Below are positions 1 to 9,659 of a stretch of 64,000 bases of DNA, piece after piece; positions within the stretch are counted from its first letter, which is position 1; the number at the start of each line of letters is the position of its first letter. Where the stretch lies: the NCBI GenBank assembly GCA_029834535.1, contig JAQMWT010000675.1, forward strand, positions 186,001-250,000, read 5' to 3'. The notes below the pieces were generated by a model, which made no database searches, was not told where the DNA came from, and saw only the letters and a program-made list of their open reading frames with translations. The translations under genes were made by a program, and so were the position numbers. Source of the stretch: Chrysophaeum taylorii (taxonomy: Eukaryota; Sar; Pelagophyceae; Pelagomonadales; Pelagomonadaceae).

Positions 1-913
1 CGCATGAATGACCGCGGCCTTTTTTTCCCGGAGACGAGGCGTCGGAGTTGTTCTTTTCGGCCGACTAGGTTGGGTCGGAAGACGACGCCTCGCTCTTTAC
101 AGTAGAGTTTTCAACTCCCTGATAACCAACGGCATGTTGACTTTGAGCGCGAGCTTAAGGTCTTCGCAACCTCGACCCGTCGCACGGCCACTGCAACGGT
201 ACCAGATACATGATCGATCGTGTCGTTGTCACCGAGGCTCCTCCAACCTGTATCCCTTAAGGCCCGCCTACGCCAAACGATCAACGAGAGCCAGGGGCAG
301 ACCCCCCGCGAGGTCGGCGTCCTCTTGCCCACAAGCCCGTCTTCTGCCACGTCCAGCTCTACGTGGCTCTCTGTCGAGTCGGCAACCCCGAGGATATGCT
401 CTTCTGGGTCGACGACTCCACCCTACCCCACACGTGCTACGCAATACCGATAAGCCCCCTCCCGGCGTCTACACGCGCACTGTAGGTGAACTTACTGGGC
501 CAGGTGAACTTACTGATGATTGGGATTGGGACTAGGTTAGGGTCGGATAAGAAAACGAGACTAGCCCGCGCCGCAACGACGGGTCCTACAACGCGTGGGC
601 TTTTTCCTTTTTTTGCGTGAAGGGACGAAAGGATGCCGACTTCACTATGGGGACTAGTTCCATCGCGACGATCTCGCGGCGTGGCGGCACATACTGCTTG
701 AGTACAAATGAACATAGCTCAGCGATCCGTTGAGTATGTCTTAGTACAAACTGAAACATAGTTAACGGCTCGTACGAACTTTCTTATGACTAGGTGAATG
801 TAGTGACCAGGTGAACTTACTGGGACCAGACCTGAACTTACTAGGGTTAGAGATTGGGACTAGGTGAACTTAAAATGGCCTGCACTTGTAAACAATAATA
901 AGGGTATGTATGG
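1..913. other. gene-free leader region with short direct repeats
   Basis: I see no convincing gene here. Open frames in this stretch are short, arginine/proline rich and match no domain I recognise. The only structure is a family of short direct repeats (separate entry) and a T-rich run near 600-616. The segment ends at the mTERF start codon. Confidence 0.6.
484..872 (+). repeat. dispersed AGGTGAACTTACTG direct repeats
   Basis: The 14-mer AGGTGAACTTACTG occurs at 484-497 and 502-515 and again at 809-822. Diverged copies begin near 792, 829 and 862. The phrase GATTGGGACTAGG accompanies the repeat near 520-535 and 852-864, so the whole block around 484-540 seems to recur around 790-872. Family unknown; it may be a decayed terminal or subterminal array of a mobile element. 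Confidence 0.6.
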
Positions 914-2266
914 ATGGATACCTCTGGTGGTATGATGATGATGATGATGATGATGTTGCTGCTGGTAGTGTTGGCATCATCCCTCGTGCAATCTCGTTGT
1001 CCGGGGGTGATCGTGGCGGTGAGATCCCAGAGAGGGTTGCGTCAGCACCACAAGGTGTACGGCCCGCGGCGGCGGTACCGCCGAGTGGTTGTTGGGCGCG
1101 ACGAGGGGTACTCAAAGCCGTCCCCACCCCAAGTGAGCATCGAGGAGGCCCGCGCGGCGCTGATCGCCAAGTTCGCCGAGGAGGAGGTCGGGTACTTCTA
1201 CTTTAAGGACGACCTCGGACTGGATGACGGTCGGCTCGCGGCGATTACGGCCCACGGCGCCGTGCTCCAACAGAGACGCGAAACGCTCCGGCGGAAAGGA
1301 GAGTGGGCGCGGAAGGCTCTCGGGCTCGAACACTCCCAGCTTGCCGCCCTCGTCTCGCTCCAGCCGACGGTGCTGGGGGTCACCTCAGAGACGCTGCGGC
1401 GGAAGATCGAGGTCCTCTCGTCGTACGATTCCAGAGACCTCGGCGGCGCGGTGTCTCGAGCGCCGTCGCTTCTGACGAGAAGCGTCGCGGCGCTCTGGCG
1501 CGTTCGTCGCGGGCTCGGGCCATGCGCCGCCTTGTTCGACCGGTGTCCGGCTATCGCCGGCTCGGAGCGCGCGGTATTTAACGCGAAGTTGTTGCCGTAT
1601 CGCGTCGTCGAGGCCGTCCCGGAAGCGCTGCTCGCGTCGTCGCTCGAGAAGCGACTCGCGACCCTCGGTGCTCACGGCGTCGACGTGCTTCGGTGGCCGA
1701 GGTGCGTGCTCTACGACGTCGACGCTAAACTCGCGGAGCTCGGGGCCATCGCGCACGAGGAGGTCGGGGGCCTGCCGCTCTCGGCGCTCGTGAGAGCGCA
1801 GCCCGCCTTGCTGTCGATCGGCGCGGTCAACTTCAGGAGTCATCTCCGTTTCTTCCGCGAGGTCTGCGGCGATGACGCCGCGGCAGCCATTTCGCGCCGG
1901 CCCTCGGCCCTCGGCCTCAGCATCGACGGCAATTTGAGACCGACGGTCGCCTTTCTCGAGGCGCGGCTCGGTCCGGTCGCGTCGCGGAACGTAACAAAAA
2001 AGTTTCCGGCCGTCTTTGGTCTCAGCATCGAGAACAACCTCCGGATCAAGTTCGAGGTGCTGGACGCCTACGCCCCGTCCGAAGAAGACACCAACGCCGC
2101 GGTTCTCGCGTGTCCCTCGATCCTCGGCTACTCGACGCACAACCGCCTGCGGCCGCGCCTCGAGACGCTCGAGGCCCGCGGCCTCCCGTTCCACGCCATC
2201 ACCAAATTCATCACGCTGCCGGAGCCCCAGTTCCAGACGAGGCTCCGGGCTCTCCGAGTTAGGTAG
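914..2266 (+). CDS. mTERF-repeat organellar nucleic-acid-binding protein
   Basis: The 450-residue protein has a hydrophobic leader (residues about 7-27) followed by a basic stretch, then many roughly 30-residue helical repeats of the mTERF type, with recurring leucine/proline signatures such as QPTVLGVT, RRPSALGLS, KFPAVFGLS and CPSILGYS. mTERF proteins bind organellar DNA or RNA and influence transcription, splicing or translation in plastids and mitochondria. The leader begins with a run of eight consecutive methionines encoded by an ATG microsatellite, so the exact start inside the run is uncertain; I use the first in-frame ATG. A signal peptide plus basic extension would suit a secondary plastid, but that is inference. 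The 3' end overlaps the convergent RGS gene by 8 bases. Confidence 0.9.
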   Translation: MDTSGGMMMMMMMMLLLVVLASSLVQSRCPGVIVAVRSQRGLRQHHKVYGPRRRYRRVVVGRDEGYSKPSPPQVSIEEARAALIAKFAEEEVGYFYFKDDLGLDDGRLAAITAHGAVLQQRRETLRRKGEWARKALGLEHSQLAALVSLQPTVLGVTSETLRRKIEVLSSYDSRDLGGAVSRAPSLLTRSVAALWRVRRGLGPCAALFDRCPAIAGSERAVFNAKLLPYRVVEAVPEALLASSLEKRLATLGAHGVDVLRWPRCVLYDVDAKLAELGAIAHEEVGGLPLSALVRAQPALLSIGAVNFRSHLRFFREVCGDDAAAAISRRPSALGLSIDGNLRPTVAFLEARLGPVASRNVTKKFPAVFGLSIENNLRIKFEVLDAYAPSEEDTNAAVLACPSILGYSTHNRLRPRLETLEARGLPFHAITKFITLPEPQFQTRLRALRVR

Positions 2267-3368
2267 AGGACCACTTTCCGGGGGGAGCGAGGACGCGGCC
2301 GAAGGCCGTTCTGCGCCGTCGGAGCTCGTCGGCCGTGATGTCGGGGTTCGACCGGCGTCGTCGCGCGTGGTGGTACGGCTGGTGTTGGAGCGCCCCGAGC
2401 CCGAGCTTGGCGTCGAGGTCCCGGAGGGCGCGGACGAGCTCCGAGGCGCGGGGCATGTGCCGGACCTCGGCGGCGCGCGGGGCAGCGGCGTACTCTCCGC
2501 CGCGTTGCAACAAAAAATGGTGGTGGTGGTGGTGGTGCTGCCCGAGGGCGGACCAGCGGCGACGCTCGAAAAAGGCCTCGACCCCCGTTTTCGAGAGCGG
2601 GTCCTTGTCCCACAACCGCACGAGGGCTGCCTTGTGGGGCGTGAGGGCCACCGAAGCAGAAGAAGCCAAGGACGAGGCGTCGGCGTCCCAGATGTCGTGG
2701 TAGTCGTCGCTCGACGCGGTACTCGTCGTCGTCCGAAACTCCTTGAGCGAGGCGTCGACAATATTCTTGAGGAGGAGAGCCGAGGGTCGACGCCACGTGT
2801 CGCTGCCGACCGAGGGGTGCTCGCTCAGGGGCGCGTGCTCGCTCAAACTCCGTTCGAAGTCCCAAGAATGTATCGAGCCGCCGCCGCCGTCCTCCTCCTC
2901 CTCCTCCTCGTGGGTCTCGAGCCACTCGCGAAACGCCAAAAGCTTTCGTCGCGCGCAAAAATCCACAATCTCCGCCTCGACGGCCTCGAAGGTCGAGGCG
3001 TCGGGGCTCTCAAGCTTAAGCTCGACCGACGCCGACGCCGACGCCGACGCGTGCAGACACCACCGGCCTCGCGGACACAAAAATAATTCGTACATCTCGC
3101 GGGCCTTGGTCTGGAGCGTCGGGTCGTCGCCTTTCTGGAGAGTCGCCGACGTCTGGCACAAAGCCTCGTATTCGGTGCACGCGCGCAGAAATCGCGAAAT
3201 TTCGCCACAGAAGTCGGCGTCGAGGAATCGCGAGAAGATGCGTCGCTGGCCCGCGTCCTCGAGGATCGACCGCATCGTATTGCGCAAAATATCCTCCCTC
3301 TTCAAGACGGACCCGACCTCTGCGCGACCCGACGACCTCTCGCGCCGCGAAGAAACGCGCGCCCCCAT
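2259..3368 (-). CDS. RGS-domain regulator of G-protein signalling
   Basis: Residues about 28-150 match an RGS box: an alpha-helical start (DILRNTMRSILEDAGQRRIF), the FLDADFCGEISRFLRACTEYEAL segment in pieces, and later EMYELFL and FREWLETH helices. RGS domains accelerate GTP hydrolysis by heterotrimeric G-alpha subunits at membranes. The N-terminus is MGARVSS, with glycine at 2 and serine at 6, a good N-myristoylation signal that would put it on a membrane. The C-terminal half is low complexity, with acidic runs and a seven-histidine run, then a basic tail. The length of 369 residues is normal for a single-RGS protein. Its stop codon lies inside the end of the convergent mTERF gene. Confidence 0.85.
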   Translation of the reverse strand: MGARVSSRRERSSGRAEVGSVLKREDILRNTMRSILEDAGQRRIFSRFLDADFCGEISRFLRACTEYEALCQTSATLQKGDDPTLQTKAREMYELFLCPRGRWCLHASASASASVELKLESPDASTFEAVEAEIVDFCARRKLLAFREWLETHEEEEEEDGGGGSIHSWDFERSLSEHAPLSEHPSVGSDTWRRPSALLLKNIVDASLKEFRTTTSTASSDDYHDIWDADASSLASSASVALTPHKAALVRLWDKDPLSKTGVEAFFERRRWSALGQHHHHHHHFLLQRGGEYAAAPRAAEVRHMPRASELVRALRDLDAKLGLGALQHQPYHHARRRRSNPDITADELRRRRTAFGRVLAPPGKWSST

Positions 3369-5249
3369 CGCGCCGGCGGTTTTTTTTTAACGCTTCCTTC
3401 CTTCCTTCCGGTAGTACCTACCTTCCTTCAATGAGGGTATAAGGATTAAGATGCAACGCGCGAAGCCTATACCCCCCTCGATCTTCCACCCACAAATGCG
3501 TCGGCGCGGGTTGCGCGCTCTTTCCGAGGCCGTGGTAAAAGGAGCGACGGATCTGCTCGATGGTTCCAAGGTCGCGCGGTATTGGGAGATTGTCGGCCGT
3601 CCGAGGATAGGTCATCACGTCAGCCGGCAATGCAGAACCTGGTACTCGCTGCTCGTCAGCTCGGGAGAATGAAAGCGTTCCACTTCGCGATATAAAATAA
3701 AAGTCTTCTTGGACCTCGTTTTGACGCAGGAATAATTGACAATATCGCACAGCGACCGTTCCGTCATGAATGAATGAACTCGGAGTTGTACCGTCACATG
3801 AGTCGTGCTGTGTGGCAGCAGCTCAATCATTCAGCTACTGCAGCATCGCGCGCGAAAATATGGCAGACGCTCGCGGGTCGTCAGAGTACGTTCTTCGGGA
3901 TCCGCCGAGAAACGACCGGAGGAATGGAAGTTTCATGTGAGGAAGCTATGACACTTACCCCTGCACCACGTATCCAGTATCCCTACGTCATTCCCTTATT
4001 GCTAGGGAAACGCCCCATTCCAGTTGTCACATTTCATCAGCCCTTTGGAATTTCGAGTTGGCCTTTCTTTCGCTCCCTGGTATTAGTTGATTTTATTATC
4101 AGGGGGGTCGTGATGCTCGAGGTCGTCGCGCATAAGATTGTCCCGATCATCATACGCGCGCGTCCCGGTGTCATGATAGCCGCCCGGCTTTATAACGAAT
4201 CGCAGTGCGGCGTTCTGCCGGAACTTGGAACCTTCAGCCTGAAGATGGATGGTACTGAAGAAGCGTCGTGGAAGCGTGGCTCCTCTAGATATTGATTTTG
4301 TCAAGGCTTTCTTTCCTTCGACAGGGTCTCGCGGGAACTACTACGGCAATTGTCCTATCGACATTCGGCGTTCCACTCGTGAAACTCGTACGACTCATCC
4401 AAGCGCGAATTCCGGCGCTACCACCTCGATCGACTCGATCATTGGCGTAAAGCACCGTGATACCCTCGCAAGATTAGGGCCGGCGCGGCAGGGCTTTGTT
4501 TGGGAAAAAAAAAAGAAAGTTAGAAAGAGGGGGGGGGAGAAGCGGTGCTGGTGACTACGACGATTTCCGCATACGGCGTGGCGCGTACGATCACTCTCGC
4601 GTTCGTCCTCGAGCGCGCGCATCGCGTCCTCGTCGCCGGCGTGCGCTTTTTCTAGACGATCATCACGCCGCTGTGCAATTGCAATACGCTTGGCCTCGCG
4701 TTCACGCTCAAGCAGCATCGCCGAATCCTCGTCGCCGGCGGCAAGAGCTTCGCGACGAGCGGCCCGCAAGCGCCCCATCTTGTCGCGACGGACCGCACGT
4801 TCTTCGCGCTCGAGAAAAGCGATCGTCTCGAAGACGCCACAAGCGCTTCACCAGCGCGCTCGTGCACTTTCTCTTCGCCATTCCACTCCTAGGCGAGGAC
4901 ACTCGCGTACCAGTTCCTTTTCAAAGGAACTTGCGCCTCTTTCGTATTTCCGCACGATCTCCCGCCTCGCCGAGCGCCGGACGGTTTGTGTCGTCATCCC
5001 GGGCCGCGCGGCGGTCCGCCGTCGCTCTCCACGAAGGGGCGAGCCACGACGAGGTTTACCGCGAAGAGAAAAGCCGGAAGACGTGATGTCTGTCTTGCGT
5101 CCTCCTATAGGTCATATCTCTTTCAAGCAAGTTACTACTTACCCCTTATCTTTTTTATCTTCTTTCTTTCTGTTTTTGAAAAGAAAATACGGAAGACTGA
5201 CAGACAGAAAACCCCTCTCTTCGAGAGGGCTAGTTTTTTCAACCAAAGG
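3369..5249. other. gene-poor spacer with possible decayed coding fragments
   Basis: No intact gene is supported. Minus-strand frames at 3418-3750 and 4083-4304 have protein-like composition (for example a GGYHDTGTRAYDDRDN phrase) but no family I can name and no proper ends. Minus 4395-4778 is a charged, repetitive helix-like frame (ALEDERESD, LEREREAKR) running into a serine/phenylalanine-rich tail; it may be low complexity only. Positions 4415-4450 resemble 43045-43080. The last 100 bases are A/T rich and precede the BioD start. Confidence 0.45.
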
Positions 5250-5936
5250 ATGCATCCTGGTGCGGCTCGAAACTTGTTACGCCCCCGGAGGTGGGTCTCG
5301 AGCACGAGTATCGCCGTGTTCGGTGCGAACACCGACGTGGGGAAGACGTTGTGCTCGATCGGGCTGTGCCGAGCTGCGCGCGAGGCGTCGTACCTCAAGC
5401 CCGTCCAGACCGGCGTTGGGGATGCGTCGACCGTGGAACGATACGCTGGAGCGGGGACGCGGTGCGAGGCTTTGTACTCGTGGGAAAAGGCCGTGTCCCC
5501 CCACGTTGCCGCGACGAATCCCCCGAGCATCGCGGAGCTGACCGAGAAGATGCGGCGATGGGTGGAGAGGCCGGGGGTGGTGATCGTCGAGTCGGCGGGG
5601 GGCGTCCTGAGTCCGACGCCCTGCGGGAGCGCGGGCCAGGCGGACGCGTACGCCGTATTGCCGTGGGACGCCGTCCTTCTCGTTGGCGACCCCAAGCTCG
5701 GGGGTATCTCGACGACCTTATGCGCCGCCGAGAGCCTCGAAAAGCGGGGGCTCGTCGTGACGGGTATCGCGGTCGTTGGGGGCGACCCGGAATTGGGGAA
5801 CGCCGAGTACCTTTCGGGCAATCGCGTCGTCGTGGAGGTGCCGGGGCCTCCCCCGGTCCCCGAGCCCCTCGACGCCTGGGTCGACCACACCGCGCCGGCC
5901 TTCGAGGAGCTCCTTCGTTTGCTCGTTATTAAGTAG
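5250..5936 (+). CDS. bioD: dethiobiotin synthetase (BioD)
   Basis: BioD converts 7,8-diaminopelargonate, CO2 and ATP to dethiobiotin, the penultimate step of biotin synthesis. The 228-residue protein carries the P-loop GANTDVGKT (residues 25-33), the substrate strand KPVQTG (50-55) and ESAGGVLSP (114-122), where the family usually has EGAGG. I chose the ATG at 5250 because it leaves a short basic, arginine-rich leader typical of mitochondrial targeting. The longer upstream frame is low-complexity non-coding sequence. In plants BioD is fused to BioA; here it stands alone. It converges on the next gene with a 25-base gap. Confidence 0.92.
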   Translation: MHPGAARNLLRPRRWVSSTSIAVFGANTDVGKTLCSIGLCRAAREASYLKPVQTGVGDASTVERYAGAGTRCEALYSWEKAVSPHVAATNPPSIAELTEKMRRWVERPGVVIVESAGGVLSPTPCGSAGQADAYAVLPWDAVLLVGDPKLGGISTTLCAAESLEKRGLVVTGIAVVGGDPELGNAEYLSGNRVVVEVPGPPPVPEPLDAWVDHTAPAFEELLRLLVIK

Positions 5937-5961
5937 AAGACGGCGACATTAACAACATATA

Positions 5962-7494
5962 TTACCAGGAGTCCCCCAATTTTTGCGTCGGTCGTTCCCA
6001 CGCTTTTGATTCGACGTCGTTGGCTTTCTTCTGGAAAGCAGCAGCAACGACAACATGATTGTTGTTGTTGTTGTTGTTGGTATGGTGCTGCCAGGGCGCG
6101 AGCAAGGGAAGAACGTCGCCGTCGGCGTTGCGATTGGCAAAGGACTCGACGTTGTCGACGACGTTGGCGTGATAGGGCGCGGGAATGTCGACGAGGCAGC
6201 CCCAGGCGTCCGCGGGGAGCGGAAGGTCGGGATCGAGGGCAGCCTTGGCCTCGCGGAGGGCCTTCTGGAGCAACTTGAGGGCGGCGCGCCAGTCTTCGGA
6301 GGAGAGCGAGTCGGTGCGCTTTGCGGCCGGTCTGAGGAGACGCTCGAGGTCCCCGAGCCAACGGACGACCCGTTCGAGAGATTCGTCGATGAGAGGCGGG
6401 GCGTCGGCGTTGTTGAAATGGGCCGCGAGCTGCTTTGGACCGAGGGTCGCCATGGTCGCGAGCTTGAGCGCGGCCGGTCGCATGGGCGAGTCGACGAGGG
6501 CGAGAGCGTCCGCGAGGCGGTTGCGAGCGTCGACGAGGTCGTCGTAGTAGTCCCGCGCGAGGAACTCCTCCTTGTTGACGACGGCGTGGAGGTTGATGAG
6601 GAGCGGCACGAGGCTGTCGACGACGACGTTCGCCTTGGCCAGAAACGCGCCGGCCGCGTTCGTTTCGTTCGCGAGGAGGCGGGGCGGGTAGCCCACGGGG
6701 TGCAGGGTCCAGGTCGTTTCGAGGGCGCGGCTTTGGCCTCGCGGGGCTCGCTTCGACCGGTCGGAGAGGGGCGCGAACAAGCTCAGCCGCGGCGTTACGC
6801 GCCATACCTTATCGAGCCTCCGGAGCTGATAGTCCGAGGCGAACACGTCGACGCGAAGGGGAAACGCTTCCGTCGGAAGCTTGGGAACAACGGCCGTCGC
6901 GAGAAGCCGTCGCATCGCCTCCTTTGTTGTCAGGGGCGTGTTGCTCACGACGAGGCGCGTCCAAGGAAACGGTCGCTCGACTACCGTTTCGTGAGCGTGT
7001 TGGAAGTATACGCACGCCGCTTGCGCGTCGTCGAGATTTGTGCCCGTTCGTCGCGACGACGACGCCGACGACGAGAACACCACCAGCGAGGGCCGGATCG
7101 TGTCGTCCCTGAGCGCGCGTACCAACGCGCACACTCGCGCCGCGTGCTCCACGCTCAGCCGCCCGCTCGCCAACGCTTTCCCCAGGACGACCGCCACCAC
7201 GAACGTCTCCTCTTGCTCCTCGTCTTTGCGCCCCGCGAGCGCCTCGAGCCGTTCGAGGTACTCGTTCGGCTCCTCGAATCCCTGCTGCCGCCGCCGCAGC
7301 TTGTCCTCGGTCGCCTTCATCAGCTCCTGGATAGTCGGAAACTTTTTCTCGCCCTCGTCGTCAAACTCCGGGGGGGAACCACGACCGCTCAAACGGATGC
7401 TGCTGCTACGCCATCCCGTCGTCGTCGTCGTGGTCCCCACAAACGCCCAGCTTATCACGCCGCACCCGACGACAGCAACAAACTTCTTCATCAT
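5962..7494 (-). CDS. conserved hypothetical protein with N-terminal membrane signal, DUF218-like
   Basis: A 510-residue ORF beginning MMKKFVAVVGCGV, a likely signal peptide or anchor. Residues about 95-260 resemble DUF218/YdcF-type proteins: a VVLGKALASGRLS start, an RVCALVRAL helix, a central LVVSNTPLTTKEAMRRLL helix and FASDYQLRRLDKVW. That resemblance is partial and I do not assign a reaction. The C-terminal part is helical, followed by an asparagine run coded by a triplet repeat. Coding character is strong because no other frame is open with sensible composition. It converges on BioD, and the copper transporter gene lies 63 bases upstream on the same strand. Confidence 0.75.
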   Translation of the reverse strand: MMKKFVAVVGCGVISWAFVGTTTTTTGWRSSSIRLSGRGSPPEFDDEGEKKFPTIQELMKATEDKLRRRQQGFEEPNEYLERLEALAGRKDEEQEETFVVAVVLGKALASGRLSVEHAARVCALVRALRDDTIRPSLVVFSSSASSSRRTGTNLDDAQAACVYFQHAHETVVERPFPWTRLVVSNTPLTTKEAMRRLLATAVVPKLPTEAFPLRVDVFASDYQLRRLDKVWRVTPRLSLFAPLSDRSKRAPRGQSRALETTWTLHPVGYPPRLLANETNAAGAFLAKANVVVDSLVPLLINLHAVVNKEEFLARDYYDDLVDARNRLADALALVDSPMRPAALKLATMATLGPKQLAAHFNNADAPPLIDESLERVVRWLGDLERLLRPAAKRTDSLSSEDWRAALKLLQKALREAKAALDPDLPLPADAWGCLVDIPAPYHANVVDNVESFANRNADGDVLPLLAPWQHHTNNNNNNNHVVVAAAFQKKANDVESKAWERPTQKLGDSW

Positions 7495-7557
7495 AACCTC
7501 TGCATTACTTCAACCTCATGGAGTCACTCACTCACTACTCTCAGTTGAGTAGTCAGT

Positions 7558-8088
7558 CTAACCCCCCTTTTTGTTTTGACCCTCTTCGACCGCGTCGACG
7601 ACGTGGTGCTGTGGCGGTACCACCGCCGGGTCGACGGGGTCGCAGTGCTGGGGGGGCAAGGGCGCGCCCTCGCGGAGGTAGGGGAGGTGGCCGAGGGTGG
7701 CCCCCACGCACACCGCGACGAACAACTCGACAGCGTACGACATCGCCGCAAGCATTGCGAGATATCCCGCAGCTGTCGCGACAAAGTGGAGTGCGAGGGC
7801 CCACTTGAGGTGCCGCCGACGCCGGAACCGTTCCCTCAGCCTCGCGAGCGACTCGACGGCACCGCCTGCTACGAAACTCGCGACGAGTCCAACACCGAGT
7901 CGAAGGGGAGTATCGAGCGTCCAAGCTGGCCGCCACAGGTTCAGGCACGCCCCTCGTGCGCTCCCGAACCCCTCCATCAGCATCGCCATCCCCTCGCACG
8001 ACGACAGCGCGCGACACTCGCTGATGCGCACCGCGTCGCCGCCCTCGAAGGCCACAATGCACCTCATCTCCTGCTCCGATCCAACCAT
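7558..8088 (-). CDS. Ctr-family copper transporter
   Basis: This 176-residue protein has three predicted membrane helices (about 63-83, 94-116 and 120-138). The second contains the MxxxM copper-path motif as MLAAM and the third contains a GxxxG helix-packing motif as GATLG. These are the hallmarks of the Ctr/SLC31 high-affinity Cu(I) transporters, which trimerise and import copper. The N-terminus is short, with only a few methionines (MAMLM) and cysteines rather than a long Met-rich domain, as in short Ctr proteins. Start is the ATG at 8088. It is divergent from the fucosyltransferase-like gene, with 119 bases between starts. Confidence 0.85.
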   Translation of the reverse strand: MVGSEQEMRCIVAFEGGDAVRISECRALSSCEGMAMLMEGFGSARGACLNLWRPAWTLDTPLRLGVGLVASFVAGGAVESLARLRERFRRRRHLKWALALHFVATAAGYLAMLAAMSYAVELFVAVCVGATLGHLPYLREGAPLPPQHCDPVDPAVVPPQHHVVDAVEEGQNKKGG

Positions 8089-8207
8089 ATTTTTAGTAGA
8101 GGGTCTAATAATTATTATTACAATATTGCTAATGGTACGTAATAGTACTTTGGAGGAGGAGGGTTCGACGCAGAAGGGTTCGGGTTGGATGTTCGCGAAA
8201 ATTAAAG

Positions 8208-9659
8208 ATGTGGGTTGTCGTTGTAGGGCTCAGCGTCCTGGCCGCCATCATCAATATCGCGCAGTTCGAAGCGCGGCCCGCCGTGCTCCGCGAGACCGGA
8301 CTGCTCCGCGACGAGGCAGAGCAGTTTGCCAATGTGGCGAGAGAAGCGGCCCTTGGTGCCGCGAAGGCGACGCAAATCGTCGTCGTTCAAGACGAAGAAG
8401 ATGGGAGCAGCAACGAAAAAAAGAAGTGTATGCCGAAACAAATGCGGTACTGGAAGGCAAGAAATAGGTTCGACGAGCGCGCCGAGGCCGAGGGCCGCGT
8501 GCCGGCGGTGGACCCCGACCGGTTCCCGACGTTCGTGCCCGACCTCGGCGGATGGAACAACGCGCGGTTGTCGTTCGAGACGGCCTTGGTGCTCGCGAGG
8601 GCTTCGGGACGAAGGCTCGTGCTGCCGCCGCGCCAAACGTTCTATCTGATGACCGCGTGCAAGGTGAACTGCGTGTTTGGATTCGAAGATTTTTACCCTT
8701 ACTTGCCGTCGACGACGACGTCGTCGTCGTCGTCGAGAAGCTTCCTCGAGGCCATCGACGCCCCCCGCGACTTGCGCTGGACATTTCCGAGCAGTGCACG
8801 CCAACCCACAGGACCGAGGACTCGTGCTACCGCTTGTACGAATTTCTCGACAACTCGTTCGAGACGTTCGTTCCGGACGCGTGGCGGCAACGCGTCGCGC
8901 GTTCGGCGACTCGGAGTCGCGGCGAGCGAGGGAATTTTGCGACGAGAGATCGCGGTGGCGCCGGAACTCGTCCTTTTGGTCGCCGCAGGCGCGGACGGTC
9001 GTCGACGGCGACAGGGTCTTTGGCGCCGAGGGGGTTCGAGTCGTTCACTCGAGGAGCTCGGGAGCTGCGACGCGTCGCGCGGACGAACTCAGGGCAGGAG
9101 CGTCTAAGGACGCGGGAAAGCCGCTCGAGCCCGCGCATCTGGGTCGCTTGCTCTGCCCGTGGTACGCGTACGTGCTCCACGTCGACCAAGCAGCGTCCAA
9201 CTACTACGAGCGAATGGTGAGGAATTTGGTGAGGTTCGACGATCGCGTCGCGCGCGCGGCCGGCGATGCCGTCTCGGTGCTCGGGAGGTACTCGAGCGTG
9301 CACGCACGGCGGAACGAGTTCCAATATCGCGAGCGCGACCCACGCCGCGCCATCGAGGGCTTGAAGAGGGCGTTGGACGCCGTCCTCGAGGCAAGCGAGT
9401 CCGTTTACCTCGCGACGGACGAGACCAATGCGTCGTTCTTCGACGGCCGCGTGCCAGGGGTACGAGGACTTTCGCGCGCCCTACTACATGCGCGAGTGGC
9501 CCGAGGCCTGGCGCGACATCGACACCTTCGACACGCGCGCCCGCCCTGGTCCCAACGAGCGCTCTCGAAGATATATATCCTCGCAAAAGACACTTACCCT
9601 CGACTCGAGTGGGCCAGAGTTGCTGTTGTTTAACGACGACGACGACGACGACGACAAGT
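8208..9659 (+). pseudogene. GDP-fucose O-fucosyltransferase-like gene with three frame changes
   Basis: The first frame opens with a type II signal anchor (MWVVVVGLSVLAAIINIAQF) and a classic PDLGGWNNARLSFETALVLA and GRRLVLPP donor-domain start. Sense then passes to a second frame near 8765 (ALDISEQCTPTHRTEDSCYRL), a third near 8900 (RRNEFQYRERD and VYLATDETNASFF) and a fourth near 9455 (GYEDFRAPYYMREW). The first and last changes sit at a C6 and a G4 run, so sequencing or assembly indels are as likely as real decay. The usual C-terminal end of the family is not evident before the next gene. The normal product would be a Golgi or ER glycosyltransferase adding fucose to protein. Confidence 0.65.

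Noticed and set aside
8-535. 175-codon ORF at the left end
   Set aside because: Low-complexity Arg/Pro/Ser translation, no recognisable motif, and it ends in the short repeat array.
1385-2761. 458-codon open frame on the minus strand across the mTERF gene
   Set aside because: It is a shadow of the GC-rich mTERF coding frame: Arg/Ser/Pro-rich composition, no domain, and both the mTERF and RGS genes explain the region.
4690-5541. 283-codon plus-strand ORF upstream of and across BioD
   Set aside because: It runs out of frame through BioD, is Arg/Ser-rich, and has no domain.
5135-6805. 556-codon minus-strand open frame over BioD and its neighbour
   Set aside because: It crosses the real BioD gene antisense and the 510-residue gene in the wrong frame, with low-complexity Arg-rich sequence. 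GC bias alone keeps it open.
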